DNA of 64,000 nt. Source: Dyadobacter sp. SG02. Its GTDB lineage: Bacteria > Bacteroidota > Bacteroidia > Cytophagales > Spirosomataceae. The position numbers were made by a program, and so were the translations under genes. Where the stretch lies: positions 493,550-557,549 of the forward strand of contig NZ_FNYL01000005.1 in NCBI RefSeq assembly GCF_900109045.1. Direction: 5' to 3'. The notes under the pieces were generated by a model. It saw only the letters and a program-made list of their open reading frames with translations, did not search any database and had not been told where the DNA came from. Position 1 is the first letter of the stretch. Every line of letters starts with the position of its first letter. Positions 44,601 through 53,319 of the stretch are shown here, piece after piece.

Positions 44601-47600
44601 AAACATTGGGCAGAATGTCGGCGGTGGTGTGGTACTCTCTGCTAATAATATGGCCTCCAACATCGGATTGAGCCAATCCCGCATTGTGGGTAATAATGCT
44701 TCCGAGGGTGGTGGTTTGTATGTAGCACAATCTGCGCCCGTGCTTACCGGCAACCTCATCGCAGGTAATAGCGGCGGGGCCATCCGTACCAGCAATGCTT
44801 CCCCTGTTTTAATCAATAATACCATAGCAGGCAATAATGCTGCCGAAGGTGCAGGAGCGAAGTTGTCCGACAATTCGGTGTTAACCCTCCAAAACACGAT
44901 CATTTCCGGCAATGCCAGTGGTGTTTCCAAAGACGGTACTTCTTCTCTGACCCAGTCCCATAGCCTGGTACAAGGTGAAGCAGGCGGTACTAACGGCAAT
45001 ATCGACGGGGCTGCCAACCCGATGTTCCAGGCCGCTGTTGCATTTGGATCGGCGCCTGCTGTTAACGGCAATTACGGACAGGCTCTGGGAAGCCCGGTGA
45101 TCAACGCGGGCGATAATGCGGTATTCCCGGGAGGCATTACCCTCGACCTTGCCGGCCAGCCGCGCATTCAGGATGCGACTATCGATATGGGTGCATTTGA
45201 GCAGTTGAATACCTGCTTTGCCCAGACCTTGTACGTGGATCAATCGATGGGCGCTTCGGGCGACGGAACTACCTGGGCAACCGCCTACAAAACACTCGGT
45301 GAGGCACTTACCAAGGCCGACGAATGTGCGAATGTGGCGCAAATCCTCGTTGCGCAAGGTACCTACTACCCGCCAGGCGACCAGAACGGTTCAGATATCG
45401 ACGCAACGTTCGGGATCTTCCGCGGCGGCCTGAAACTCCTCGGCGGGTATGCGACCGGCGGCGGGGCGAGAGATCCGGCATCGAACAAAACGACGCTTAG
45501 CGGTGAACTCGGAACCATATTTGCGCACGACAACAGCCGTCACGTCATGGTCATTGCCGGCTTGCCTGCCGGTGCCGATTCCGTGGTGGTGGATGGGTTC
45601 GATATCATCTGGGGCAATGCCGCCGGCTTTGGTCCATTGACAATTCACGATCAGAGTATCAATCAGCAGAATGGCGCCGGTATTTATATGACTGCGAACA
45701 ATCAGTCTGATAAAGTTGCGATCCGTAGGTCCAGACTATTCGGTCACAGCGGTATCGGTGCGGGATTTTACATTGAACAAACTTCGCCTGTACTGATCGG
45801 CAACGACATTTTCGCCAACAACGGCGGCGCGATCCTCGCCGCGAATGCAACGGTGACGCTGATCAACAATACGATCGCCGGAAACAATTCGACGAGTGCG
45901 GCAGTGAACATCGCTTCCAACAGCACATTGAATGTTCATAATACCATTATTTACAACAACAATGCCGGTATTTTCAAAGATGGCAGTTCGACGGCCAACC
46001 TGTCGCACAGCCTCGTGCAAGGCGAAAGCAGTACGACGGATGGCAATATCGACGGTGCCACCGACCCGCTCTTCGTCAGCCCGTTCACTTATGTGATCGC
46101 GCCCAACGACCGGGGCGATTATAGCGTCACCCCGGCCAGTCCGGTCATCGACAAGGGTGATAACAGCCGGTTCCCCGCGTACATCACGCAGGACATGTAC
46201 GGCAATGCACGCGTGCAGGGCGGCACCATCGAAATGGGTGCTTACGAGGCCCAATCGCTTTGCAGCGAGCCGGTGCGGTATGTGGATGCAAGCGTAAGCG
46301 CATCCGGCAACGGCTCCGAATGGTCGCAGGCGTTCAAAACGATGGATGATGCGTTCGCGGCTTTGGAAATATGTCCTGATATCACAACCATTCGCGTGGC
46401 AGCAGGCACTTATTATCCCGGCGGCAACCAGGCTGGTACGAACCGCGATGCCACGTTTGCGATCACCCGCGGCAATCTCAAAATCGAGGGTGGTTACCCG
46501 GCAGGTGGCGGCACACGCAATATTTCGGCGAACACGACGGTTCTGAGCGGGGATATTGGTACATCGAACGACGCTACCGACAATGCACACCACATCATGG
46601 TGATCGCCGGCCTCAATGCCGCGGCCGATTCGGTGATTGTCGAAGGGTTTACCATTACCGGCGGAAACGCAAATGGTACCGATTTCTTTACAGTTAATTC
46701 CAAGAACGTTTCGCGTGACTACGGTGGCGGCATCAACGTTTTCGATAATGCGAACGGCGGTAAGATCCGCATTTCCGATTGTATTTTCAGTAATAACAAA
46801 GCCACCGGCGGCGGCGGGGCGATCGCCAGCTCATTTACCCAGCTTACTACCGCCAGAAATTCTTTCAACGGCAACAGCGGGGCTTCGGGTGCGGCTGTTA
46901 ATAATAGTGCAGGGACAATCGTCATCACCGGAAGCGCATTCAATTCCAACAATGGCTCGTTCGGAGGCGCAGTTTACAACTATGCCAGCGCCTCGAAAAT
47001 TCTGGGTAACACTTTTGAATTAAATCAGGCTAACAGCGGCGGGGCCATCTATACAGCACTACAACCCGCCGCCGAAATCGCGGATAATACCTTTACCGAT
47101 AACCACGCGGATGAACTCGGCGGAGCGGTATACAACACTTCACCGGCGGTGTTCCGCGATAATTCGTTCAAATCGAATGACGCAAACGTCTATGGAGGAG
47201 CGATGTATAACAACAACAATGCCTCTCCCGTTATCACCGGCTCTACCTTCGAAAGCAACCAGAGCCCCAGCGGCGGTGCCATTCACAACGCTTCCGGTGC
47301 TAAACCGAAGATTATCAATTCGGTATTCAAAGGGAACAGCGGCCAGTCGGGTGCTGCAATTTTCAACCAGTCGGCGTCGCCGGACATTACCAGCGTGTTG
47401 TTTTCCGGCAACAAGGCTTCCTTGTTTGGTGGCGCGATTTGCAATCAGTCGGCATCGCCTGTGATCATTAATGCAACATTTGCCGGAAATTCCGCCGCCG
47501 ACGGAGGCGCTATTTTCAACCAGTTCAGCTCGACGCCCCAGGTCCGCAACTCCATTATCTATGGCAACAGCACCGGGATTGGCAACGACGGAACCAGCCC

Positions 47601-48942
47601 AGCGTCAGTCAGTTTCAGCCTGGTGCAAGATGTAAATGGCGGAACCGACGGCAACCTCGACGGCGCTACCAGCCCATTGTTTGTGAATGCACAAGATCCT
47701 GCTGATGCACCATCGGTACTCGGCGACTACCGCGTCGCCGACGGCAGCCCGGTGATCAATGCGGGTTTCAACGACCTCGTGCCTGTGTACGCAGGTAGCG
47801 ACCTCGACAGCAATGCGCGCATCGGCACGTTACGTGTGGACATAGGCGCCTACGAGCGCGACTGCCCGCTTGCGCTATCGGCGAGCGACGAGCAGGTGGC
47901 GCGTTACCTGCACGCAGGACAGAACTTCATCTTCGATGCTTGCACATTGCTGGCCGGCATTGTACCAACTGGCGCACAGCCGGTATCCGGCATCGTTACG
48001 GCGCGCGGACAAGTCGGTACCGACATTATTTCCCACGGTGCGGTGCGCTTCGTACGCAGGCATTATGCCCTCACGCCGGAAACCAATGCGGAAAACGCTA
48101 CCGCCAACATCACACTGTATTTCGCCCCAGCCGACTTTCAGCATTACAACACCCAATTCGGCAACGCTGAAAATGCGGTATTGCCGGTAATCGATGGTGA
48201 CGATGTATCGAAACTGAAAGTGGTGCAATACCACGGCGCCGGCAATGCCAATGGCGACCCGGCGAGCTACGACGGATATGTAGTGATCACCCCGACGTCC
48301 ATTACTTTCAACCCCGTTTTCCAACTTTGGGAGATAAAATTCCCTGTTACCGGGTTCAGCGGGTTCTTTATTTCTGGCCAATCCGAGGATGCATTACCGG
48401 TAACGCTGATCGCATTCAAGGCTGAAAAGCAGGAAAATAACGTGCAACTGAACTGGGAGACTTCGGAAGAAACCGCTTCGGCTTACTTCGAAATCCAGCG
48501 CAGCACCAACGCCCGTAACTTCGACGCGATAGGCCGGGTAGCAGCCAAAGGAGAAAGCAGCACGATAGAAAAATATGCTTTCACCGACCTGAATGCCTCG
48601 AACCTGCAAACAGCCAGCCTGTATTATCGCCTGAAAATGGTGGACGAAGATGGTTCTTTCTCCTATTCAAAAGTAGTGGCGTTGTCGCTCGGCCGTGGTT
48701 CGGAGGATATTAATATTTATCCAAATCCATTGGTAAATGGCAAAAAACTGAGCATTGAAATGCCTGATGCGAAGCACATCCAAGCCGATTTGCTCGATAT
48801 ACGCGGAAACACATTGAAATCGACAGCAACCCTATCCGGCAGCAAACTTGAAATGCAACCGGGTAGCCTCCCGGCCGGAACGTACGTACTGCGGATCGTT
48901 GCGGATGGGAAGGTACTGGTTAGAAAGGTGGCGGTAGAATAG
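41626..48942 (+). CDS. Giant secreted beta-helix protein with five tandem units and a T9SS sorting domain
   Basis: The 2438-residue protein has a signal peptide (about 1-29, ending QGYAS) and five tandem units of about 350-530 residues starting near residues 30, 441, 848, 1200 and 1549. Each opens like TLYVDASAANPGEG, then GTYYPTG, GGYPTGGG and SGDIGTSN, followed by right-handed beta-helix repeats rich in N, G, S (such as GNNSGGAI and NCTFATN). From about 2080 come a globular region and a Fn3-like segment (TLIAFKAEKQENNVQLNWETS), and the last 75 residues are a T9SS type A sorting domain (DINIYPNPLVNGKKLSI, AGTYVLRIV, VRKVAVE). The T9SS would export it to the surface or medium as an adhesin, matrix protein or polysaccharide-binding factor; no catalytic motif is evident. 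It is convergent with the permease gene, only 7 bases away. Confidence 0.9.
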   Translation: MEQLYLVPGKSARYFLFLVVWLLAVQGYASTKYVDAAAGDDSNDGAGWNTAYKTLTKALAEAAGDPAIDAILLAEGTYYPTADPSGTDREVAFMVQRGGLSIRGGYPTGGGTQDPVGHPTILSGDIGTSNDMSDNSYHVMVIVGLAADAAPLVIEGLTFTKGNANATGTPQYNGIDVHRDYGGGLYAHAILNTAPEAFVIRQCNFIANHADYGGAGIFLENATPTIENIVSSENSGKHGGGIYNLYATPHIKNSYFRGNNMTGNGGGILNVNCNPKITGCLITGNKADVGGGVYNYSASPTINSCTIASNTANDGGSIYNTVNSNEVVINTIVFGNNQGLFHSLSTTTATYSLIQGESSTANGNLDGTTAVSVFMNPLPAADAPTTGGDYRLIPGSAVVNAGNNTAVNGLITTDVTGEPRITSGTIDLGAYEQTITCGNTTLYVDASAANPGEGVSWARPYTRLSDAMAEAAACPAVTTIYVAKGNYYPTGSQTGTDRNATFGIYRGGLKIFGGYPTGGGVRDIGANPTTLHGNIGASGNNGDNSYHVIVIAGLTAGADSVVVDGFVVVDGNANTSGDATLNGIGVSRERGGGIVIKSNANGGKVSVRNVRFENNRANSIGGGFYTENASPNVLNCVFILNRADLGGGVAVDLQTGAQFINCKVQANTSTNNGGGVFVNSNTASAFINCLITGNRASVYGAGMYAAGTVSPSIINCTFATNQCASAGGIHFETASPVIKNSIIKGNSGTSFINGIRKAPSASFNFVENSLIDDLSGGDPLFTTLPHPANSPTLLGDYHVKPGSAAINAGNNTLLPPGIYTDLDGKRRIQGNRTDIGVYETILSCPAGSDLFVDGSSATPGDGSSWATPFSTLSEALGQAAVCPAVTRVLVAQGTYYPTGFQSSTDRRAAFIVARPGIRVLGGFPAGGGARSVTANPTILSGDIGTANNNADNSYHILAIAGLPAGGDSVVVDGFTISGANADGSGSDYFNGQNIGQNVGGGVVLSANNMASNIGLSQSRIVGNNASEGGGLYVAQSAPVLTGNLIAGNSGGAIRTSNASPVLINNTIAGNNAAEGAGAKLSDNSVLTLQNTIISGNASGVSKDGTSSLTQSHSLVQGEAGGTNGNIDGAANPMFQAAVAFGSAPAVNGNYGQALGSPVINAGDNAVFPGGITLDLAGQPRIQDATIDMGAFEQLNTCFAQTLYVDQSMGASGDGTTWATAYKTLGEALTKADECANVAQILVAQGTYYPPGDQNGSDIDATFGIFRGGLKLLGGYATGGGARDPASNKTTLSGELGTIFAHDNSRHVMVIAGLPAGADSVVVDGFDIIWGNAAGFGPLTIHDQSINQQNGAGIYMTANNQSDKVAIRRSRLFGHSGIGAGFYIEQTSPVLIGNDIFANNGGAILAANATVTLINNTIAGNNSTSAAVNIASNSTLNVHNTIIYNNNAGIFKDGSSTANLSHSLVQGESSTTDGNIDGATDPLFVSPFTYVIAPNDRGDYSVTPASPVIDKGDNSRFPAYITQDMYGNARVQGGTIEMGAYEAQSLCSEPVRYVDASVSASGNGSEWSQAFKTMDDAFAALEICPDITTIRVAAGTYYPGGNQAGTNRDATFAITRGNLKIEGGYPAGGGTRNISANTTVLSGDIGTSNDATDNAHHIMVIAGLNAAADSVIVEGFTITGGNANGTDFFTVNSKNVSRDYGGGINVFDNANGGKIRISDCIFSNNKATGGGGAIASSFTQLTTARNSFNGNSGASGAAVNNSAGTIVITGSAFNSNNGSFGGAVYNYASASKILGNTFELNQANSGGAIYTALQPAAEIADNTFTDNHADELGGAVYNTSPAVFRDNSFKSNDANVYGGAMYNNNNASPVITGSTFESNQSPSGGAIHNASGAKPKIINSVFKGNSGQSGAAIFNQSASPDITSVLFSGNKASLFGGAICNQSASPVIINATFAGNSAADGGAIFNQFSSTPQVRNSIIYGNSTGIGNDGTSPASVSFSLVQDVNGGTDGNLDGATSPLFVNAQDPADAPSVLGDYRVADGSPVINAGFNDLVPVYAGSDLDSNARIGTLRVDIGAYERDCPLALSASDEQVARYLHAGQNFIFDACTLLAGIVPTGAQPVSGIVTARGQVGTDIISHGAVRFVRRHYALTPETNAENATANITLYFAPADFQHYNTQFGNAENAVLPVIDGDDVSKLKVVQYHGAGNANGDPASYDGYVVITPTSITFNPVFQLWEIKFPVTGFSGFFISGQSEDALPVTLIAFKAEKQENNVQLNWETSEETASAYFEIQRSTNARNFDAIGRVAAKGESSTIEKYAFTDLNASNLQTASLYYRLKMVDEDGSFSYSKVVALSLGRGSEDINIYPNPLVNGKKLSIEMPDAKHIQADLLDIRGNTLKSTATLSGSKLEMQPGSLPAGTYVLRIVADGKVLVRKVAVE

Positions 48943-48949
48943 CGGCCGC

Positions 48950-51589
48950 CTACTCGCTCCGCAAACTCCGCACCGGATTCACCATCGCAGCCTTAATCGA
49001 CTGAAAACTGATGGTGAAAACGGCGATCAGGACTGCAATGACGCCTGCCAGCGCGAACATCCACCATTCGATGTCGATCTGGTAGGCGAAACCTTGCAGC
49101 CATTGCTTCATAATGTACCAGGCTACCGGCGAGGCCAGGATGATCGCCATGACGACGAGTTTCAGGAAATCTTTCGAAAGCAGCCCCACGATACCGGCTA
49201 CCGAAGCACCCAGCACTTTGCGGACGCCGATTTCCTTCGTACGTTGCTCGGCGGTGAATGCGGCGAGGCCGAACAATCCAAGGCAGGAAATGAATATCGC
49301 CAGCGATGCGAAGTAACCCGCAAGTTTGCCTACAATTTGCTCGCTCTGGTACTGACGCGCATACTCCTGGTCGGTAAATGCATAGCTGAATGGCACGTTG
49401 GGATTGAGTTTTTTGCATACCTGCCCGATGGCGGCGAGTGTTTCGGGCGTCTTGCCGGCCTGGATACGGATCACCACACTCCCTTGCGGCTGGCGGGCAC
49501 CCAGGTAGGCGATCAGCGGGCGAATAGCCGAGTGTAGCGATACGAAGTGAAAGTCTTTCAAAACGCCCACAATGCGGACCTTCGAGGTCCCCCAGTTGAT
49601 CTCCCGGCCGACCGGATTTTTGAGGCCCATTACTTTTATAGCTGTTTCGTTGAGGATCACGCCCGATGAATCCGTTGGATAATCCTTCGAGAAATCGCGG
49701 CCATCCGCCATTTTCAGGTTCATTGTTTTGGTAAAATCGTACCCTACCCCCACCGGCGTGAACCTTACCTGCTCATTCGGGTTGCTGCCGGGCCAGGTAA
49801 TGCCGTCGGTGCCGTTGCCGTTGGATGCCGGCGTGGCGGTCATGTGCGATACTTGTTTGATACCCGGAATCTGCGTCAGTTGTGTTTTCAGTAAATCAAA
49901 TTTGTTGAACAACTCGCCCTCGATAGGAAAGTACACAAGGTTCTCGCGGTCGAAACCGAGGTTTTTGGTTTGAACAAAACCTACCTGCCTGTAAATGATG
50001 ATCATTCCCACGATCAGGATCACCGACAACGCGAACTGGAACACCACTAATCCCTGCCGCACCCACACGGAGCTCGAATCGAATTTCAATGCACCTTTGA
50101 GAATGCGGACCGGGTTGAGCGACGACAGGAACAATGCCGGGTAACTTCCCGCCAGCAAGCCGGTAGCAACCAGCAGCCCGCCGATGATGCCCCAGAACTT
50201 CGGCTCGGAGTAAGGCAATGCCATTTGTTTGCTCGTGAGGCTGTTGAAAGCAGGCAGTAGCAATGCCACCAGCAACACGGCCAATATCGCCGATAAGCCC
50301 GCGATCAATAGCGCCTCACCCATAAACTGCCCCGCAAGCATGGAACGCATGGCGCCCACCACCTTCCGCACACCCACTTCCTTCGCGCGGCGCGACGAGC
50401 GGGCCGTGGCGAGGTTCATGAAGTTGATGCAGGCTATCAGCAGGATAAATACCGCCACGAAGCTGAACAACCGCACATATTCTATGCGCCCGCCGTCCAT
50501 TTTGGCGTCTTTGATATTGCTGTTGAGGTAATATTCATGAAACGGCTGCATGGCGAGCTGCGTTTTATAAGGCTTGCTGCCATCGCGGTTGGTCTTGTCG
50601 AGGAGGTGGAGCATTTTCGCTTCCACTTTGGCGGGATCGGCGTCTTTTCGCAGTTTGAAGAAAGTCAGCGGATCGGTATTGCTCCAATGCGTGGCCCAGC
50701 TGTTGTCGTCGATATAGGCGTCCCAGGTCATGAGGCAGTCGAATTGGAGGGAGCTATTGGCCCCGATATTCTCGAAAACCGCCGAAACGGTCATCTCCTT
50801 GCGGTTATCGTAGCGGATTGCCTTTCCGATGGCCGCCTCCGGGCTTCCAAAAAACGCATTGGCCATCGTGCGCGAAATGGCGATATTGCCCCGGTCGCGC
50901 AATGCTCCTTCGGCAGTGCCTTGCAACAGCTTATAACTGAACATTTTAAAGAAATCCGCGCTCGCCCAGTTCGTCGCCTGCTTATGGATTTTGCTTCCGA
51001 CGGAAAAGGTCTGCTGGTTGGTCCAGGAATACGGCGTGCTCATCTCGATTTCCGGCACCGACTTTTTCAACTCTTCGGCCAGCGGCCCGGGTGTCCAGAT
51101 CACGCCCTGTACCTTTCCGCTGAAATGCTCGCGCATGTAAATCCGGTAAAGCTGGTCCTTGTTCGCGTGAAATGCATCCACGGCCAGTTCGTCGCGGATC
51201 CAGAGCATGATCATGAGGCTGCAAGCCATGCCGAGCGCAAGCCCGAGGACATTAATGGCGGAAAACGTTTTGCTTTTGAGCAGGTTACGAAATGCGATTT
51301 TGAAATAATTCTGGATCATGGCTGCACTGAATGAATAAGTTTCTGAATAGTCGTTTGCGCGCTTCGGGCGGGCGAACGGGCGCATAAGGCGGAGTGCCGC
51401 GAGCGCATATTTACGGTCGGCGGCCGGTTTGCCCAGGCTTTCCAGCCAGTAGGCGTACATTTCGAGCATATCGCCCTGCAATTCTTCGCGGGCATCGGGT
51501 TGCGACCAGCGGGCGAGCAAGCGGGCGGCCCAGCGCGGCGGTTCGGCGGGATCAGCCGGGTCCTGGTTCTTATCCGGTTTCGAATTCAT
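48950..51589 (-). CDS. MacB/FtsX-type ABC transporter permease with prefix domain
   Basis: The 879-residue protein begins with a soluble prefix of about 90 residues (RWAARLLARWSQPDAREELQGDMLEMY) that matches permease prefix domain 2. After NYFKIAFRNLLKSKTFSAINVLGLALGMACSLMI, the first transmembrane helix, comes a MacB periplasmic core, then three helices around RAKEVGVRKVVGAMRS, a second periplasmic domain and three last helices around RTKEIGVRKVLGASV. The EVGVRKVVGA motifs are FtsX signatures. No ATPase gene is in the window. It is in an operon with the PadR gene, its start codon one base after the PadR stop. Such PadR-permease pairs are common in Bacteroidota, and what they export is mostly unknown. 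Confidence 0.93.
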   Translation of the reverse strand: MNSKPDKNQDPADPAEPPRWAARLLARWSQPDAREELQGDMLEMYAYWLESLGKPAADRKYALAALRLMRPFARPKRANDYSETYSFSAAMIQNYFKIAFRNLLKSKTFSAINVLGLALGMACSLMIMLWIRDELAVDAFHANKDQLYRIYMREHFSGKVQGVIWTPGPLAEELKKSVPEIEMSTPYSWTNQQTFSVGSKIHKQATNWASADFFKMFSYKLLQGTAEGALRDRGNIAISRTMANAFFGSPEAAIGKAIRYDNRKEMTVSAVFENIGANSSLQFDCLMTWDAYIDDNSWATHWSNTDPLTFFKLRKDADPAKVEAKMLHLLDKTNRDGSKPYKTQLAMQPFHEYYLNSNIKDAKMDGGRIEYVRLFSFVAVFILLIACINFMNLATARSSRRAKEVGVRKVVGAMRSMLAGQFMGEALLIAGLSAILAVLLVALLLPAFNSLTSKQMALPYSEPKFWGIIGGLLVATGLLAGSYPALFLSSLNPVRILKGALKFDSSSVWVRQGLVVFQFALSVILIVGMIIIYRQVGFVQTKNLGFDRENLVYFPIEGELFNKFDLLKTQLTQIPGIKQVSHMTATPASNGNGTDGITWPGSNPNEQVRFTPVGVGYDFTKTMNLKMADGRDFSKDYPTDSSGVILNETAIKVMGLKNPVGREINWGTSKVRIVGVLKDFHFVSLHSAIRPLIAYLGARQPQGSVVIRIQAGKTPETLAAIGQVCKKLNPNVPFSYAFTDQEYARQYQSEQIVGKLAGYFASLAIFISCLGLFGLAAFTAEQRTKEIGVRKVLGASVAGIVGLLSKDFLKLVVMAIILASPVAWYIMKQWLQGFAYQIDIEWWMFALAGVIAVLIAVFTISFQSIKAAMVNPVRSLRSE

Positions 51590-51590
51590 A

Positions 51591-51929
51591 TCAGATACCC
51601 ATTAGTTGAAGTGTTTCCGGCGACATGGCATTCCACAATGCCTCCCTGGCCTCTTTCGCTTCGCGCAAAGCCTTGCGACCAAACGCGGTGACGCGGAAAA
51701 ACCGTTTGCGGCGACCGCCCCGCTCGGCGGTAGCCCCGCCCATTTCGGACGACAGGTAGCCCTTCTCTTCCAGCCGTTGCAAGGTCGTGTGCACGGTACT
51801 GAACCCGACGGCCCGCCCGGCTTTTCGGTCGAGCTCCTGCGCGACGGTCACGGCGTAGGCTTCTTCCGCCAGCACCGCCACCGTCAGCAGGACTACCTCT
51901 TCCAGTTCTCCCAAAAATGCTCTTTTCAT
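51591..51929 (-). CDS. PadR family transcriptional regulator
   Basis: The 112-residue winged-helix protein is a PadR member: FLGELEEVVLLTVAVLAEEAYAVTVAQELDRKAGRAVGFSTVHTTLQRLEEKGYLSS (residues 5-61), with the HTH at about 33-55 and the wing AERGGRRKRFFRVT. It precedes the permease with one base between stop and start, so it likely autoregulates the pair. ATG 51927-51929 is the start. Confidence 0.95.
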   Translation of the reverse strand: MKRAFLGELEEVVLLTVAVLAEEAYAVTVAQELDRKAGRAVGFSTVHTTLQRLEEKGYLSSEMGGATAERGGRRKRFFRVTAFGRKALREAKEAREALWNAMSPETLQLMGI

Positions 51930-52091
51930 GGCTCCGTGTATTTATTCCGATAATGTCGGGCAAATGCCGTGCCAAATTTCAAAAACTGGCCCTTAGTTGT
52001 TGGAAACCGGGTTTTCAGGAATAAAATAGGCACCTTGAATGTCCGATTCCGAACATCCGTGGTATCAAACCGGACAAGTCGTAAATGCAAC

Positions 52092-52122
52092 TTGAAAAGC
52101 GGTTTCCAAACAGTTACATTTG
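52092..52122 (+). promoter_or_regulatory. Candidate promoter of the membrane AraC regulator gene
   Basis: TTG (52092-52094) and TACATTTG (52115-52122, an exact TAnnTTTG match) are separated by 20 bases, as in Bacteroidota promoters. It lies 21 bases before the ATG at 52144. The opposite promoter for the PadR operon was not recognised in this 214-bp region. Confidence 0.65.
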
Positions 52123-52143
52123 GGCTACAATCGGTTGGGTTTT

Positions 52144-53226
52144 ATGGATATAGGCAAAGAAATCCTCTTCTTTTTCAGCGCGCTGGGTGCATTCAACGGC
52201 ATTCTGCTTGGGATATTTCTGCTGTTTTTTACCCAAAAAAAATACCTCGCCAACAACTTCCTGGCCGGTTTACTGCTGGCTTCGAGCGTCAGGATCGCGA
52301 AATCGGTGTGTCTGTATTTTGATGGAGGGCTGCCTAAAATTTACCTGCAAATAGGCCTCTCGGCTTGCTTTTTCATCGGACCGTTTTTGTACTATTTCGT
52401 GCGCTCGGCGGTGACACCGCTCGAAAAAACGCCCAAAGCCTGGACCTGGACGTTGGTTGGCCTGGCCGCACTTACGCTCGGTGTGGGTATCGTCGTACCC
52501 TATGCCGAATACCCTGTTTTGTGGAATAAAGTGATTGCAAGGCTGATTTACGTGCAATGGTTCGGCTTTTTACTGGCATCCGGCATTCTGATCCGCGATC
52601 TGCTGCGGAAACTGTTTCGCCGTTCCTATCATATGAAACCCGCGGAAACCTGGATTTCCATGATTTTCCTGGGGAATGTGCTGATCTTCCTTTTGTATTT
52701 TTCTTCGCTGATCAACGCGCCGTTCGCTTCGTACATCAGCGGTTCCATCGCTTTCTCGCTCATCCTTTACCTGATGATCACACTGGTGATCTACAAAAAG
52801 AAAACCGACGAACTGTTCCTGCTTTTGCCCGATAAACCCGTTGTAAAGAAACTGAATGAAAGTGACGCGGAAATATGGCTTGACAAGCTGGAAAAGGTGA
52901 TGACGGAAAAAGCCGTTTACAAAAATCCCGATCTGAAACTACACGACCTCTCGCGGGAAATTCAGGTGTCAGGCCACCAGCTATCGGCCTTGTTGAATGA
53001 TCGCCTGGGCAAGAATTTCACTACGTATATCAATGAATGGCGCATCGCCGAAGCCTGCAAAATGATCGCTACCGAGCAGCACCTGACCCTCGAAGCGATC
53101 GGTTACGAGGTGGGTTTCAATGCCAAATCCACGTTTTTTGCGGCATTCAAGAAAGTGAAGGGCACCACGCCTTCTTCTTTTCAACAAACTATCAATCAGT
53201 CGATTGCAGATCAACCTCGGTATTGA
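52144..53226 (+). CDS. Membrane-anchored AraC-type regulator
   Basis: The protein has 360 residues from the ATG at 52144, with a TTG upstream rejected. It has about seven hydrophobic segments: FFFSALGAFNGILLGIFLLFF, NNFLAGLLLASSV, LSACFFIGPFLYYFV, WTLVGLAALTLGVGIVV, FGFLLASGILIRDLL, IFLGNVLIFLLYFSS and YISGSIAFSLILYLMITLVIY. They cover residues 8 to about 220. A cytoplasmic AraC domain follows (LSREIQVSGHQLSALLNDRLGKNF near 270-293, then LTLEAIGYEVGFNAKSTFFAAFKKVKGTTPSSF). It probably links a membrane signal to transcription of the TonB receptor 93 bases downstream. Confidence 0.92.
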   Translation: MDIGKEILFFFSALGAFNGILLGIFLLFFTQKKYLANNFLAGLLLASSVRIAKSVCLYFDGGLPKIYLQIGLSACFFIGPFLYYFVRSAVTPLEKTPKAWTWTLVGLAALTLGVGIVVPYAEYPVLWNKVIARLIYVQWFGFLLASGILIRDLLRKLFRRSYHMKPAETWISMIFLGNVLIFLLYFSSLINAPFASYISGSIAFSLILYLMITLVIYKKKTDELFLLLPDKPVVKKLNESDAEIWLDKLEKVMTEKAVYKNPDLKLHDLSREIQVSGHQLSALLNDRLGKNFTTYINEWRIAEACKMIATEQHLTLEAIGYEVGFNAKSTFFAAFKKVKGTTPSSFQQTINQSIADQPRY

Positions 53227-53319
53227 TTTATAAATCCGTACTCCTGATTTGCCTTTTGCATACCTCCGGAAACGGTGAGCATTGGATTTTTGCCCCAAAC
53301 CAGATCCATTGTTACAGCC

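Noticed and set aside
41671..48381. Several long antisense frames under the giant T9SS gene
   Set aside because: Sense frame has a signal peptide, repeats and sorting domain; antisense frames lack any family signs and come from the GC-biased third codon position.
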